DNA of 64,000 bases from JBBQWR01 sp038210495 (GCA_038210495.1 JBBQWR010000013.1:51397-115396), one strand, 5' to 3'. Shown: positions 23,299 through 31,948, counted from the stretch's first letter. Notes: generated by a model from the sequence alone, not told the origin. Numbers and translations are program-made.

Positions 23299-24180
23299 CT
23301 ACGCGGCCTTTTGGAACACGAGAGCCGGTGGCGACGACTGGGCGATCCGAGCTTTCGGCGCCGGCTCGCGGCGAACCGGGATCTCGCCCAGCTTGGCCGT
23401 GCCAGCTTCGGCCCAGTACTCCGCCTCGAGGGTCAATCGATTGAGAAGTCGCTCGACTCCGACGCGGTAGTTTTCCAATTGATCGCGATCGAGATTGTCA
23501 GGAATCGGGATCGCCGGGCTGGTGATAACTCTGGCGCGCGAGCCGGGTCGCGGCACGGCAAACCGGTCCCATGTGTTCGTTCGCCACGGTCGATCGAAGC
23601 CGATCGCGGATACAACGATCGGCAGTCCCAGTTTGGAAGCCAAGAAGATCGCGCCGGCGGCCAGTTCGCGTCGCGGCCCGCGCGGGCCGTCGCAGGTGAT
23701 CGCGATATTCATTTGCTTCGCTCGAATCAGCTCGCGCATCGCGGACATTCCGTGCCGGTTGGTCGAGCCGCGCACCACCAGGTCGAAGCCCATGTGGTAG
23801 GCCACGCGCGAAAGTATCTCAGCGTCGCGGTGGCGACTCATTAGCAGGGCCGTATCGCAGTTGCCGCGCAAATACAGCGGGAAGAGCAGATACTCGTGCC
23901 ACAGCACGAATATCTTAGGGCCCGTGCGATCGGGACTGGCCATGTCGGCCGACGAATCGTAATGGGCCGCCTTGTATTCGAGACTGCCCATCCAATGGCG
24001 AATCAGGCCGGAGCCCAATAAGCCGGCTGCCCCTGTCAAGATTCGGTTCATGATTCGCATAGCCCGTTCCGGAAGTTTGGGCGATCTTGGCGAAGTGGCG
24101 CCGAAGACGGACCAAGCGGCCCAAATTGTAGAGGAAAGCTGCCAGTAGCCCAACGCCACTAACTCCCTAGGAATCAGCAA
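23299..24180 (-). CDS. DUF374 lysophospholipid-acyltransferase-like protein
   Basis: Membrane-associated acyltransferase homologue of the DUF374 family, 293 residues, thought to act on lipid A or phospholipid precursors. Family landmarks are FVLWHEYLLFPLYLRG (in place of the HX4D-type motif), MSRHRDAEILSRVAYHMGFD, RGSTNRHGMSAMRELI, AITCDGPRGPRREL and ASKLGLPIVVSAIGFDRPWR. An alternative start at residue 41 (MRIMNRILTGAAGLL) would put the hydrophobic segment at the N-terminus as in most members. It follows the methyltransferase gene on the same strand with a 19-base gap, so the two probably form an envelope-lipid operon. Confidence 0.8.
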   Translation of the reverse strand: MLIPRELVALGYWQLSSTIWAAWSVFGATSPRSPKLPERAMRIMNRILTGAAGLLGSGLIRHWMGSLEYKAAHYDSSADMASPDRTGPKIFVLWHEYLLFPLYLRGNCDTALLMSRHRDAEILSRVAYHMGFDLVVRGSTNRHGMSAMRELIRAKQMNIAITCDGPRGPRRELAAGAIFLASKLGLPIVVSAIGFDRPWRTNTWDRFAVPRPGSRARVITSPAIPIPDNLDRDQLENYRVGVERLLNRLTLEAEYWAEAGTAKLGEIPVRREPAPKARIAQSSPPALVFQKAA

Positions 24181-24199
24181 AACTCCTGGCGAGGCATTC

Positions 24200-24835
24200 C
24201 TAGGGCAGATGCAGAATTTTTGGCCACCAAGCTTCCAGTCGCAGGTGGGCCATCAAATCGCAAATCACCGGCAGCCAAACCCAGCGAGCCGTGCGCAGCG
24301 CTTCGGACCTCAAGCCGCCCACATTGATCACGATCTTGGCCGGGGTATTGAGAAGCCGCAGTTTGGGGAAAAATCGCGGCACTTTTTGGCAATAGTCGGT
24401 GAAGACCTGCCCAAATTTGTCGCCGAGCATAATTTCCTCGGCCGGCACCGTGACGCTCATGTAGAAAATCGCCGCGATCGCGAAACCCACTCCGAAGGTC
24501 AACGATTGCAAAAAGAAAGCGATCGCCAGACCCATCAGAAACGTGCCGACGTAAAGCGGGTTGCGGCAAATCGAATAGGGACCATCCGAGACGATCGTCT
24601 CGAGCTTCCGCCCCCCGATGTACAGCGTCGCCCACCAGCGAAACACGCCGCCCACGATAAACAAAAACCAGCCAATTAGGTCGAACGCGATATCGGGCCA
24701 GCTTCCCTCGGGCGCCAGCGGAGGTGATAGCACCGAGGCGATCACGAAAGGCGTCATGATGGAGATGCCAATCCAGGCCCGGGAGCGAACCCACCAGGCG
24801 CGTTTCTTCGTAACAACCGGGTGAGCCGCGCTCAT
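24200..24835 (-). CDS. Isoprenylcysteine carboxyl methyltransferase-family membrane protein
   Basis: Integral membrane methyltransferase of the ICMT/PEMT family, 211 residues. Several helices (IGISIMTPFVIASVL, IAFDLIGWFLFIVGGVF, LMGLAIAFFLQSLTFGVGFA) surround the SAM-binding signature DGPYSICRNPLYVGT, and EEIMLGDKFGQVFTDYCQKV is the usual C-terminal motif. Bacterial members methylate phospholipids, isoprenoids or unknown lipids, and the substrate here is unknown. Upstream partner of the DUF374 gene. Confidence 0.82.
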   Translation of the reverse strand: MSAAHPVVTKKRAWWVRSRAWIGISIMTPFVIASVLSPPLAPEGSWPDIAFDLIGWFLFIVGGVFRWWATLYIGGRKLETIVSDGPYSICRNPLYVGTFLMGLAIAFFLQSLTFGVGFAIAAIFYMSVTVPAEEIMLGDKFGQVFTDYCQKVPRFFPKLRLLNTPAKIVINVGGLRSEALRTARWVWLPVICDLMAHLRLEAWWPKILHLP

Positions 24836-24977
24836 GAAGACGCCATCCTTGGCTATCGTGCAAACTGCTTAAACGTCATTTCGAGCCGGCAGATTACCGA
24901 GCGGCGCGAACCGTGTCAAACTCAAGGGAGGAAAAATGACGCATGACTTTCCTTTCGCCTTCCGTCTCCGACCATGA

Positions 24978-25035
24978 ACAAAAAAAGCGTCCAGCCTGGG
25001 ACCGCTTCCGTGGGCCCACGCCAGGCAGGACGCTT
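24978..25035 (-). terminator. Rho-independent terminator
   Basis: AAGCGTCC (24985-24992) pairs with GGACGCTT (25028-25035), and GCCTGG (24994-24999) with CCAGGC (25021-25026), opposed by a single A/A mismatch, with CGTGGGCCCACG inside. On the minus strand a seven-base T-run (24980-24986) follows. It ends the candidate RNA or mraZ transcription. Confidence 0.8.
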
Positions 25036-25190
25036 GCGGGCTCGATCGGCAGCCATCTGCCAACCCGCCAGTTCGCAATCTCTAAGCCGTCTTGGCTCGC
25101 GATCCGTGGAATCGCTTGGGTCAACCGGTGGCCGAAGGCTGACCCGGTTTTGAGCGATTTCCACGCGGGGCGAACAACCGAACTGAAAAA
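24978..25190 (-). ncRNA. Candidate structured RNA ending in a strong terminator
   Basis: The minus strand folds into five nested or adjacent stems. From the 5' end these are: outer CAGTTCG/CGAACTG (25069-25075 with 25179-25185); a long arm CGTGGAATCGCT with one bulge (25105-25116 with 25153-25165) continued by GGGTCA/TGACCC (25118-25123 with 25140-25145); a small AGCC/GGCT hairpin (25085-25097); GCGGG/CCCGC plus GGCAG/CTGCC (25036-25068); and a terminator stem. A weak -10 (CATTAA, 25197-25202) would start the RNA near 25190. No match to RNase P, tmRNA, SRP or 6S motifs was seen. It could instead be the mraZ 3' UTR. Confidence 0.5.
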
Positions 25191-25257
25191 AACAAATTAA
25201 TGCACGCGGGGAATCACTGTGGCCAATCGTTGACCGTCAAAAACGAGTTAAGCACTG

Positions 25258-25295
25258 CTCACAAAACCGCCGGGGACTGCCCCCTTCTCCGAGGC
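25258..25295. repeat. Partial copy of the CACAAAAC-GGGGACTG repeat
   Basis: CTCACAAAACCG followed by CCGGGGACTGCCCCC and CTTCTCCG, just after the mraZ stop. The closing CGGTTTTGTGAG arm is missing here but present in the copies at 37756 and 43157. Confidence 0.6.
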
Positions 25296-25299
25296 CAAC

Positions 25300-25788
25300 C
25301 TACTTCAATGGTTTCTCGTCGGACGCAGCAGACGCAGGCGCCCAGTTCCCATTGCTGAGGGCAGCCTCGGCGCACCGGTCGTACTCGCCCCGGCGCTGGG
25401 ATAGATATTCGTCCCATCGCAGCTTGTCCCAAAGTTCCAAATGATCTTGCACGCCCAGCAACATCGCCTCCCGACCAATGCCGGCCCACCGAGCCAATTC
25501 GGGCGGAATGCGAATTCTTCCTTGTTGATCCAACTCGACCCGCTCCGCTTGCGAGAAAAAGAGCCGACTGAACGCCCGCACGTCCGGTCCGGCGGAGGTG
25601 GCGATAGCGACTCGCTGCGCGACGACGGCCAGCGTCTCCTCCGTGTAGATAGCCAGTGATCGATCCGTTCCCGGGGTCACATAAAGGACATCCGGCAGTT
25701 GGCTTCGCAAAGCATCGCGGACCTTTTTGGGGATGGCTAGCCGGAGCTTTTCATCAATGGCTCGCGTGAAGGCGCCGGTCAGTAGCAT
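25300..25788 (-). CDS. mraZ: MraZ transcriptional regulator
   Basis: DNA-binding regulator of 162 residues with two AbrB-like MraZ/SpoVT domains. ATG 25788 gives MLLTGAFTRAIDEKLRLAIP, the universal MraZ start; the frame is open 147 bases further up but that region is promoter and operator. Domain 1 includes RLAIPKKVRDALRSQLPDVL; domain 2 includes RVELDQQGRIRIPPELARWA with the DQQGRIRIP motif. A charged tail of about 15 residues follows EYLSQR. In most bacteria mraZ heads the dcw cluster with rsmH and ftsL; here none of these follow, as expected for FtsZ-less planctomycetes. The operator array directly upstream suggests autorepression. Confidence 0.93.
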   Translation of the reverse strand: MLLTGAFTRAIDEKLRLAIPKKVRDALRSQLPDVLYVTPGTDRSLAIYTEETLAVVAQRVAIATSAGPDVRAFSRLFFSQAERVELDQQGRIRIPPELARWAGIGREAMLLGVQDHLELWDKLRWDEYLSQRRGEYDRCAEAALSNGNWAPASAASDEKPLK

Positions 25789-25796
25789 CTTAGTTT

Positions 25797-25860
25797 CACC
25801 ACCGGCCCCCACTCGTCCCCACCGATGCCAATAACATACCCACGCATTCGCTCCCGTCAA
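25797..25860 (-). promoter_or_regulatory. mraZ promoter with MraZ-box operator array
   Basis: On the minus strand TTGACG (25855-25860), a 16-base spacer and TATGTT (25833-25838) form a sigma70-like promoter starting near 25826. GTGGGG occurs at 25817-25822 and 25807-25812 and GTGGTG at 25797-25802, exactly 10 bases apart, with a fourth GTGGGT at 25838-25843 overlapping the -10. TGGG repeats with 10-base periodicity are the known MraZ operator. Confidence 0.75.
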
Positions 25861-25970
25861 GCCAATTTTTTCGTGCGGTTTGCCGAAAGGGGACGTGGAG
25901 GGTGGTGGGTGGCGAGTGGTGGGAGTACGAGGCACATTAGCCGTGGCATCCTGCCGCGGAGTTCGAGCAT

Positions 25971-27083
25971 CTATCGCATGAGGATCGTCCGATAAAACGA
26001 TTCGTAGCTGGAAACCATGCGATCCAATGAAAATTGTTCGATGGCTCGGTGGCGATTTCGATTTCCGAGCGATTCACGCTGCGCCGTATTCGTGGCGATT
26101 GTTATCGTTCGTTCGATGAATGCCTGTAAATCGCCGGCCGGAACCACTTGATCGTCGGAAGCCAATAGCTCGGAAACGCCTTCAACATCCATCGCGACAA
26201 CCGGCCGACACATGGCCATTGCCTCCAACAGCACGTTCGGCATTCCTTCCCACCGCGATGGCAAGAGCAACAAATCCGCCGCCGCTAGCAGAGGCCGTGG
26301 GTCGGCAAGCCAGCCGATCGTATGCACTCGATCGGCGATTTTTAGCTGGGAGATACGCCTCGCGATCGTGGTCATCAGCGGACCATCGCCAACGATCAGC
26401 ACGTCGTGTCGCGGTAGTCGCTTAAGCAGTGACGGTAGCTGCTCGACTAGCCAATCGATTCCCTTTTGTTTATCTAAACGTCCGACGAAAGCCAGCGCTT
26501 TTCGGCTGTCGGGAATTCCAAATTGCCTGAGGTCCGCCGCTTCGCCGGAAAATATTTTGACTCCGTTGGGGATCACGTCAATTTTGCTTGCCTCCAACCC
26601 CACTCGGTTAATCGCAAATCGCTTGACCCCCTCGCCGACCGCGACATGCCGCAAAGCGGCCCGCGTTACCACGCGCTCCAGCCACCAGCGCCATCGTCGA
26701 GCAGGTTCGGCGACTCGCAGCCCGGTGACGACGGCGATTCCGACTCGGCGAGCCGCCAATGCGCCGAGCACGTTGGCGTGCCAAAGCCAAGTTTGCACGA
26801 GTCTCGGTCGGACGCTCCGCAGAAGTGAGCACAGGCGTCGATAGGTTCTCGGCGCATTCCAAGTCGATCGAGCGTCAAGAAAATGAACAGGGATGCCGCA
26901 GGCCTCAAGCCGCGCCGCGAGCGGTTCACCTTTGACCGACCGAGCGGCGAGACTAATAACCGTGGGCGCGAACGAGCGGCGATCCAAGCGCGTGACAAGT
27001 TCGACGAGCATCCGCTCCGCTCCACCGGCTTCCAGGCCGGTAACGCAAAACGCGATCGACGCCGGCGCAGGACTGTCAGGCAT
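25971..27083 (-). CDS. Glycosyltransferase family 4
   Basis: Cytoplasmic GT-B retaining glycosyltransferase of 370 residues. ATG 27083 is preferred: GAGAGG lies six bases upstream and it begins MPDSPAPASIAFCVTGLEAG. The N-terminal acceptor domain has GLEAGGAERMLVELV, the glycine-rich loop of GT4 enzymes. The donor domain shows VIPNGVKIF, FVGRLDKQKGIDWL, VGDGP and the E-x7-E motif in PSRWEGMPNVLLEAMAMCRP. A TTG start at 27107 would add eight residues. Divergent from queA with about 90 bases between starts. Probably builds a surface glycan; substrate unknown. Confidence 0.88.
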   Translation of the reverse strand: MPDSPAPASIAFCVTGLEAGGAERMLVELVTRLDRRSFAPTVISLAARSVKGEPLAARLEACGIPVHFLDARSTWNAPRTYRRLCSLLRSVRPRLVQTWLWHANVLGALAARRVGIAVVTGLRVAEPARRWRWWLERVVTRAALRHVAVGEGVKRFAINRVGLEASKIDVIPNGVKIFSGEAADLRQFGIPDSRKALAFVGRLDKQKGIDWLVEQLPSLLKRLPRHDVLIVGDGPLMTTIARRISQLKIADRVHTIGWLADPRPLLAAADLLLLPSRWEGMPNVLLEAMAMCRPVVAMDVEGVSELLASDDQVVPAGDLQAFIERTITIATNTAQRESLGNRNRHRAIEQFSLDRMVSSYESFYRTILMR

Positions 27084-27176
27084 GGCGAGCCTCTCGCAAA
27101 CAATCAATTGGGCGGGGCAAGTGCGCGCCCCGCACGGGATCGTCTATATTGACCGTCCACCAACCTTCAGGCACGC

Positions 27177-28226
27177 ATGTCCGATCTCGACGCATACGAT
27201 TACGAATTCCCTCGGCGGTTGATCGCGCAAGAGCCGCTGCCCAATCGGGCCGACGCCCGGCTGCTGGTCGTGCATCGCGGCGACGCGACCTTCCAGCATA
27301 GCCACGTTCGCGATCTGCCGCAGATTCTTCGCTCGGGCGACCTGCTGATTTTCAACGACACGCGCGTCGTGCCGGCACGGCTGGTTGGTTTTCGGACCTT
27401 AACCGCCGGACACTGGGAAGGGTTGTTTTTACGATCGGATGAGCAGGGGCTATGGCGACTGCTCGCGCGGTCGCGCGGCAAGATGGCGATCGGCGAAACC
27501 ATCACGCTCGTTAACGCCGCCGGCGCGGACGACGTTCGTTTGCGGCTGGTCGAACGCGCGGAGGATGGGGTGTGGGTTATGCACGCCGAGTCGGACGAAC
27601 ATACATTCGCTCTCTTGGATCGCATCGGCCGGACACCACTCCCGCCGTACATTCGGCACGGCGAAATGCTGCCGGCCGATCGCGAGCGGTATCAAACGAT
27701 CTACGCGCGGCAACCTGGGGCCGTCGCGGCGCCGACGGCCGGATTGCATTTCACTTCGGAGTTGCTGAAGCGACTCGAGGTCGGCGGGATCGGCCACGCT
27801 TATGTGACTCTGCACGTCGGGCTGGACACGTTTCGACCGATTTCCGTCGAGCGGCTCGCCGACCACCCAATGCACAGCGAATGGGGCGAACTTAGCGAGA
27901 CCACGGCTCAGATAATCCGCGATTGTCGGGCACGCGGTGGTCGAATCGTAGCAGTCGGAACGACATCGGTTCGCGTATTGGAAACAGTTGCCGCGAGCGG
28001 CGACGAGATGGCGGCCTGGAGCGGCTGGACGAATTTGTTCATCCGGCCGCCTTACGCATTCAAGTCGGTCGACGCTCTGATCACCAATTTTCATTTGCCT
28101 CGTACAACGCTGCTCGTACTCGTCGGTGAGTTTGCCGGCCGAGAGTTGATTCAGCGGGCGTATCAAGAAGCAATCCGGCAGGAATATCGATTTTACAGTT
28201 ATGGCGACACAATGCTGATTGAGTGA
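27177..28226 (+). CDS. queA: S-adenosylmethionine:tRNA ribosyltransferase-isomerase
   Basis: Transfers and isomerises the ribosyl part of SAM onto 7-aminomethyl-7-deazaguanine in tRNA, making epoxyqueuosine. The full-length 349-residue protein begins MSDLDAYDYEFPRRLIAQEP. Family motifs: LLIFNDTRVVPARL, RIGRTPLPPYIRHGE, YQTIYARQPGAVAAPTAGLH, VTLHVGLDTFRPI, GTTSVRVLE and the end ITNFHLPRTTLLVLVGEFAG. No tgt or other queuosine gene adjoins it. Confidence 0.96.
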   Translation: MSDLDAYDYEFPRRLIAQEPLPNRADARLLVVHRGDATFQHSHVRDLPQILRSGDLLIFNDTRVVPARLVGFRTLTAGHWEGLFLRSDEQGLWRLLARSRGKMAIGETITLVNAAGADDVRLRLVERAEDGVWVMHAESDEHTFALLDRIGRTPLPPYIRHGEMLPADRERYQTIYARQPGAVAAPTAGLHFTSELLKRLEVGGIGHAYVTLHVGLDTFRPISVERLADHPMHSEWGELSETTAQIIRDCRARGGRIVAVGTTSVRVLETVAASGDEMAAWSGWTNLFIRPPYAFKSVDALITNFHLPRTTLLVLVGEFAGRELIQRAYQEAIRQEYRFYSYGDTMLIE

Positions 28227-28362
28227 TTTTGAACTTTTCGATCGGTGCTTGGCGAGAGAGTGTCGGTTGGTCATACTGCTGGGGCGTTTGGCTGATTGGC
28301 TAAGAATATCTTGGGGACAAAGGCTTAAACCCCCCGCTCGCCTTTTCAGGGAGGAGTTTTTA

Positions 28363-28998
28363 GTGCTGCCGGAACATGCCGAACAGGTGCTGGTCGTGCC
28401 GACCGCCCTATTTCATCGATTGGGCCATTTTCAGGGATTTTCGGCCGATGTCGGTCGGTATCTAGGCGAACTGCTTAGCCCCCAAAACACGAGCTATCGA
28501 GCCCGCAGCGAAGCGGAACACGATCCATCGCTCAAACAATTGATTCCCTACGTCGTGTTCCGATATCGCGATCCGGCGGGCGTGGTGAATGTGTTTCAGT
28601 ACACGCGCGGCAAAGGGCAAGGCGAAGCTCGCCTGCATAGCAAACGGAGCATCGGCATCGGGGGCCACATTTCCACCACCGACCGCGTGTCGGATACGGC
28701 CGTGCCGTATGACGAGGGAATGCGTCGCGAGCTCGCGGAAGAAGTGCGAATCGAGACCCCCGTGGTCGAGCATCTGGTGGGGATGATCAACGACGACGAA
28801 ACGCCCGTCGGCCAAGTGCATCTGGGCGTGGTCCACGTCTTCGACGTCGAGCAACCGGCCGTTTATCCTCGAGAAAGCGAAATCATCGAGGCCGGTTTCC
28901 GCCCGGTCGCGCAGCTATTGGCCGACGTCAGTCGATTCGAGACCTGGTCGCAAATTTGCCTCCACGCGCTATTCGGTGAAACGGTTAAAATCGCCTAA
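28363..28998 (+). CDS. Nudix-domain hydrolase (predicted phosphoesterase)
   Basis: MutT/Nudix-family protein of 211 residues. The start is set at GTG 28363 because GGGAGGAG lies six bases upstream; the frame is open to 28219 but that extension overlaps the queA end and is not family-like. The Nudix box is present as GIGGHI, then YDEGMRRELAEEVRIETP, with the REL-EEV helix intact; a flanking QVHLGVVHVFDV strand is typical of the COG4112-like group. Substrate unknown. The last four bases overlap the end of the convergent dxs. Confidence 0.82.
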   Translation: MLPEHAEQVLVVPTALFHRLGHFQGFSADVGRYLGELLSPQNTSYRARSEAEHDPSLKQLIPYVVFRYRDPAGVVNVFQYTRGKGQGEARLHSKRSIGIGGHISTTDRVSDTAVPYDEGMRRELAEEVRIETPVVEHLVGMINDDETPVGQVHLGVVHVFDVEQPAVYPRESEIIEAGFRPVAQLLADVSRFETWSQICLHALFGETVKIA

Positions 28999-30911
28999 CT
29001 CACGCGGCGCTCGCCGTCGCCTCTGAAAACCTGCAATTCTTCGGCCCAGTGTTGGCACGCGCGGGCGATTCCGGCGGCGTCGAGATTCAGATCGGCCAGG
29101 AGTTCGTTGCGCTCGCCGTGCTCGATGTACCGATCGGGAATGCCGAGCCGGCGGACATGGGCCGCGCTGAGGCCGGCATCGCAGGCCGCTTCCACCACCG
29201 CGCCACCGAAGCCGGTCATAAGGGCGCCTTCTTCGACCGTGACGACCAGCGGACAGGTTTCGATCGCCCGCAAAATGGTTTCCTTGTCGAGCGGCTTGAT
29301 GAATCGCGCGTTGATGACGCCAAAGTCGAGCCCAGTCTCCCGAAGCGCGGCGGCTGCCTTGAGACAATTTGACACCAGCGTCCCGCAGGCGACGAGCATC
29401 CCGTCGGCGCCCCAGTGCAGCACTTCCGAGCGACCCAGTTCCACGGGTGTTCGCCGCTCGGCGATGGCTTCCACGGTCGCCTTGGGATATCGAATCGACG
29501 TCGGGCCATCGTGCGAGAGCGATAGCTCGAGCATTTGCTGCAGATCGGATTCATCGCCCGGCGCCATCACGACCAAATTCGGAAACAGTCGCATGTAGCC
29601 CAGGTCGAAAACGCCGTGATGCGTGGGACCGTCGGGACCCGTCAGACCGGCCCGGTCGAGCAGGAAAGTGACCGGCAAATTTTGCAGCGACACTTCCTGA
29701 AAAATCTGGTCGTAGCTCCGCTGCAAGAACGTGCTGTAAATATCGACGATCGGTCGCAGTCCCGCTTTGGCTTGGCCCGCCGCGAAAGCGACCGTGTGCG
29801 ATTCGCAAATGCCCGTGTCGAAGAAGCGGTCGGGAAACGCATTGCGGACTTGCTCGAGCTTGTTGCCTTGGCACATCGCGGCCGTGAGAACGGTCACTCG
29901 CGGATTGCGCTGCATCTGGCCCAATATCGCCTCGCTGGCGACATCGGTGTAGGCTCGCGAGTTGCTCTTCTTGATCGAGATGACCACTTCCCGCTCGCAC
30001 TCGAACGGCGCCGGCGTGTGGAAGTAAACCGGATCGTCTTCGGCCGGCTTGAATCCGTGCCCCTTTTCGGTGACGACATGCAGCAGCACCGGCCGATCCG
30101 ATTCCTTGGCCATTTGCAAATACTTAGTCAACTGCGGAATGCTATGGCCATCCACCGGGCCGACATATCGCATCCCCAGGCCCTCGAATAGCATCCCCCC
30201 GTGCAAGCCGGCCTTCAGCGATTCTTTGATCTGCGCCAAGAACCGCTCGACGCGCTCGCCGATCACGGGCACATGCTTCAAGAAGCCGGACACATCCTCT
30301 TTCAAGCCCGTGTACATGCGGTTCAGCCGCAGGCGATCGAGATAATCCGCGATGCTCCCGACGCGCGGGCAGATCGACATCTTGTTGTCGTTGAGCACCA
30401 CCAGTAGTTTGCGCTTCGGCCCGCCGACATTGTTGAGCGCCTCGAAAACGATGCCGCTGGGAAAGGCCCCATCGCCGATCACGGCCACCGCGTGACGATC
30501 CGGCTGACCGAGCAACTCGTCGCCGCTGCGCAGACCAAGCACGGTCGACACGCTGGAGCCGGCGTGGCCAGTCATGAACAGATCGTATTCGCTTTCGAGC
30601 GGATTGGGGTAGCCCATCAGGCCGCCCTTGGTGCGAATCGAGCCGAAATCCTTGTACCGGCCGGTGATCAATTTGTGAGGATAAATTTGGTGTCCGGTGT
30701 CCCAAATCAGCCGGTCGTGGCTGAAGTCAAATGTGGTGTGCAAAGCCAAGCAGAGTTCGACGACGCCCAGGTTCGACGCGAAATGGGCCGTTCGCGTATG
30801 AACCAAATTGCAGAGCACCTCGCGCATCTCGCCGGCCAGTTGCTTGAGCTCTAGCTGCGTGAGCAATTGCAAATCGCGTGGCGACTGAATTTTCGGCAAC
30901 AGCGATTCCAT
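28995..30911 (-). CDS. dxs: 1-deoxy-D-xylulose-5-phosphate synthase
   Basis: First enzyme of the MEP isoprenoid pathway: condenses pyruvate with glyceraldehyde 3-phosphate using thiamine diphosphate. The 638-residue length is normal. TPP motif GDGAFPSGIVFEALNNVG with LNDNKMSI; DTGHQIYPHKLITGR near the N-terminus; transketolase central domain with YSTFLQRSYDQIFQEV and DRAGLTGPDGPTHHG; C-terminal domain with VVTVEEGALMTGFGGAV. ATG 30911 shares its A with the ispA stop and has AAAGGAA upstream, so it is coupled to ispA. Confidence 0.96.
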   Translation of the reverse strand: MESLLPKIQSPRDLQLLTQLELKQLAGEMREVLCNLVHTRTAHFASNLGVVELCLALHTTFDFSHDRLIWDTGHQIYPHKLITGRYKDFGSIRTKGGLMGYPNPLESEYDLFMTGHAGSSVSTVLGLRSGDELLGQPDRHAVAVIGDGAFPSGIVFEALNNVGGPKRKLLVVLNDNKMSICPRVGSIADYLDRLRLNRMYTGLKEDVSGFLKHVPVIGERVERFLAQIKESLKAGLHGGMLFEGLGMRYVGPVDGHSIPQLTKYLQMAKESDRPVLLHVVTEKGHGFKPAEDDPVYFHTPAPFECEREVVISIKKSNSRAYTDVASEAILGQMQRNPRVTVLTAAMCQGNKLEQVRNAFPDRFFDTGICESHTVAFAAGQAKAGLRPIVDIYSTFLQRSYDQIFQEVSLQNLPVTFLLDRAGLTGPDGPTHHGVFDLGYMRLFPNLVVMAPGDESDLQQMLELSLSHDGPTSIRYPKATVEAIAERRTPVELGRSEVLHWGADGMLVACGTLVSNCLKAAAALRETGLDFGVINARFIKPLDKETILRAIETCPLVVTVEEGALMTGFGGAVVEAACDAGLSAAHVRRLGIPDRYIEHGERNELLADLNLDAAGIARACQHWAEELQVFRGDGERRVS

Positions 30912-31831
30912 CAACGATTCCTTTCCAGCACATACCGAGCGAGCGCGGTCAGTCGGTCCGCGGCCGACCCGAATGGCGCCACCGCCGCACGGGCTTCGTC
31001 GATTAGTGCTCTGGCTCGGCGACGACTTTCGTCAACACCCAACAGGCCCGGGAACGTCAGCTTGCCGTGGTCGCGATCTTTGCCGACTCGTTTGCCCACT
31101 GCGGCCGTGCTCCCTTCGACGTCGAGCAAATCGTCCGCGATCTGAAAGGCCAAGCCGAGCTTCTGGCCATAGGTTCGAAGCGCCGCTTGCTGTTCCTCGC
31201 TTGCGCCGGCGACCAAGCTACCCAACGTCGTGGAAACGGTAAACATGGCGCCCGTCTTACGGTCGTGAATCGATTGCAGCGAGTCGAGCGGCGGAACTTC
31301 CATTGAGCCGCCGCGCTCGGCCGCCAGATCGTCGGCCTGTCCGCCCACCATGCCCAAGGCGCCGGCCGCATCGGCGAGAGCCGCAGCGCAGGCCACCGAG
31401 ACCTCGGCCGGATGCACGTCGCGTGCAATCACGCCAAATGCCAGCGTCAACAGCGCGTCGCCGACCAAAATGGCATTGGCCTCGCCAAACATTTTATGGC
31501 ACGTCGCACGCCCGCGGCGAAGGTCGTCGTCGTCCATAGCAGGCAAATCATCGTGGACCAGCGAATAGCAATGCACCATTTCCACCGCACAGGCGGCCGG
31601 GATGGCTGCTTCTACTGTACAACCGCACGCCTCGGCCGACCATAACACGAGCAAGGGTCGCAGCCGTTTGCCTGGGGCGAGCAGGCAATAGCGGATCGCT
31701 TCGGCTAGTTGGGCCGGGCACGCTGGGGACAAACGTGTGTAAGTTTCGAGAGCCGCGTCAATTCGACATCGGGCGTCGGCCGCCGAGTCCGCGAGCGAAA
31801 AATCGGACTGCTTGTTTGCGGTTGCGGCCAT
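30911..31831 (-). CDS. ispA: Polyprenyl diphosphate synthase (farnesyl/geranylgeranyl type)
   Basis: Elongates allylic diphosphates with IPP; 306 residues. The first Asp-rich motif lies in SLVHDDLPAMDDDDLRRGRA with the FPP-synthase-type two-residue insert, the second in AFQIADDLLDVEGSTAAVGK. GKRLRPLLVLWSAEA binds IPP. The end VLERNR is usual. Third gene of the xseA-xseB-ispA-dxs array, an arrangement shared with many bacteria. Chain length (C15 or C20) cannot be fixed by eye. Confidence 0.93.
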   Translation of the reverse strand: MAATANKQSDFSLADSAADARCRIDAALETYTRLSPACPAQLAEAIRYCLLAPGKRLRPLLVLWSAEACGCTVEAAIPAACAVEMVHCYSLVHDDLPAMDDDDLRRGRATCHKMFGEANAILVGDALLTLAFGVIARDVHPAEVSVACAAALADAAGALGMVGGQADDLAAERGGSMEVPPLDSLQSIHDRKTGAMFTVSTTLGSLVAGASEEQQAALRTYGQKLGLAFQIADDLLDVEGSTAAVGKRVGKDRDHGKLTFPGLLGVDESRRRARALIDEARAAVAPFGSAADRLTALARYVLERNR

Positions 31832-31877
31832 CAGATCGCGGCGGGAAGGCGAGGCAGGGGGGCGGGATCAATCGCTT

Positions 31878-31933
31878 GTAGCACAGGCTTCCAGCCTGTG
31901 TCGCCGCAGTCACAGACTGGAAGCCTGGGCTAC
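31878..31933. repeat. Imperfect inverted repeat, GTAGCACAGGC variant
   Basis: GTAGCACAGGCTTCCAGCC is answered by a mirrored ACTGGAAGCCTGGGCTAC. It sits in the xseB-ispA gap and resembles the GTAGGTCAGGC family at 17724 and 38154. Confidence 0.6.
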
Positions 31934-31948
31934 GATCTGCCACCTATC

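Noticed and set aside
24978..25190. Identification of the structured RNA as 6S, SRP, RNase P or tmRNA
   Set aside because: Hallmark sequences of those RNAs were looked for and not found; the branching pattern also differs from 6S.
24943..25200. Possible 85-residue protein on the plus strand
   Set aside because: It is an accident of the palindromic RNA region; no ribosome site or domain.
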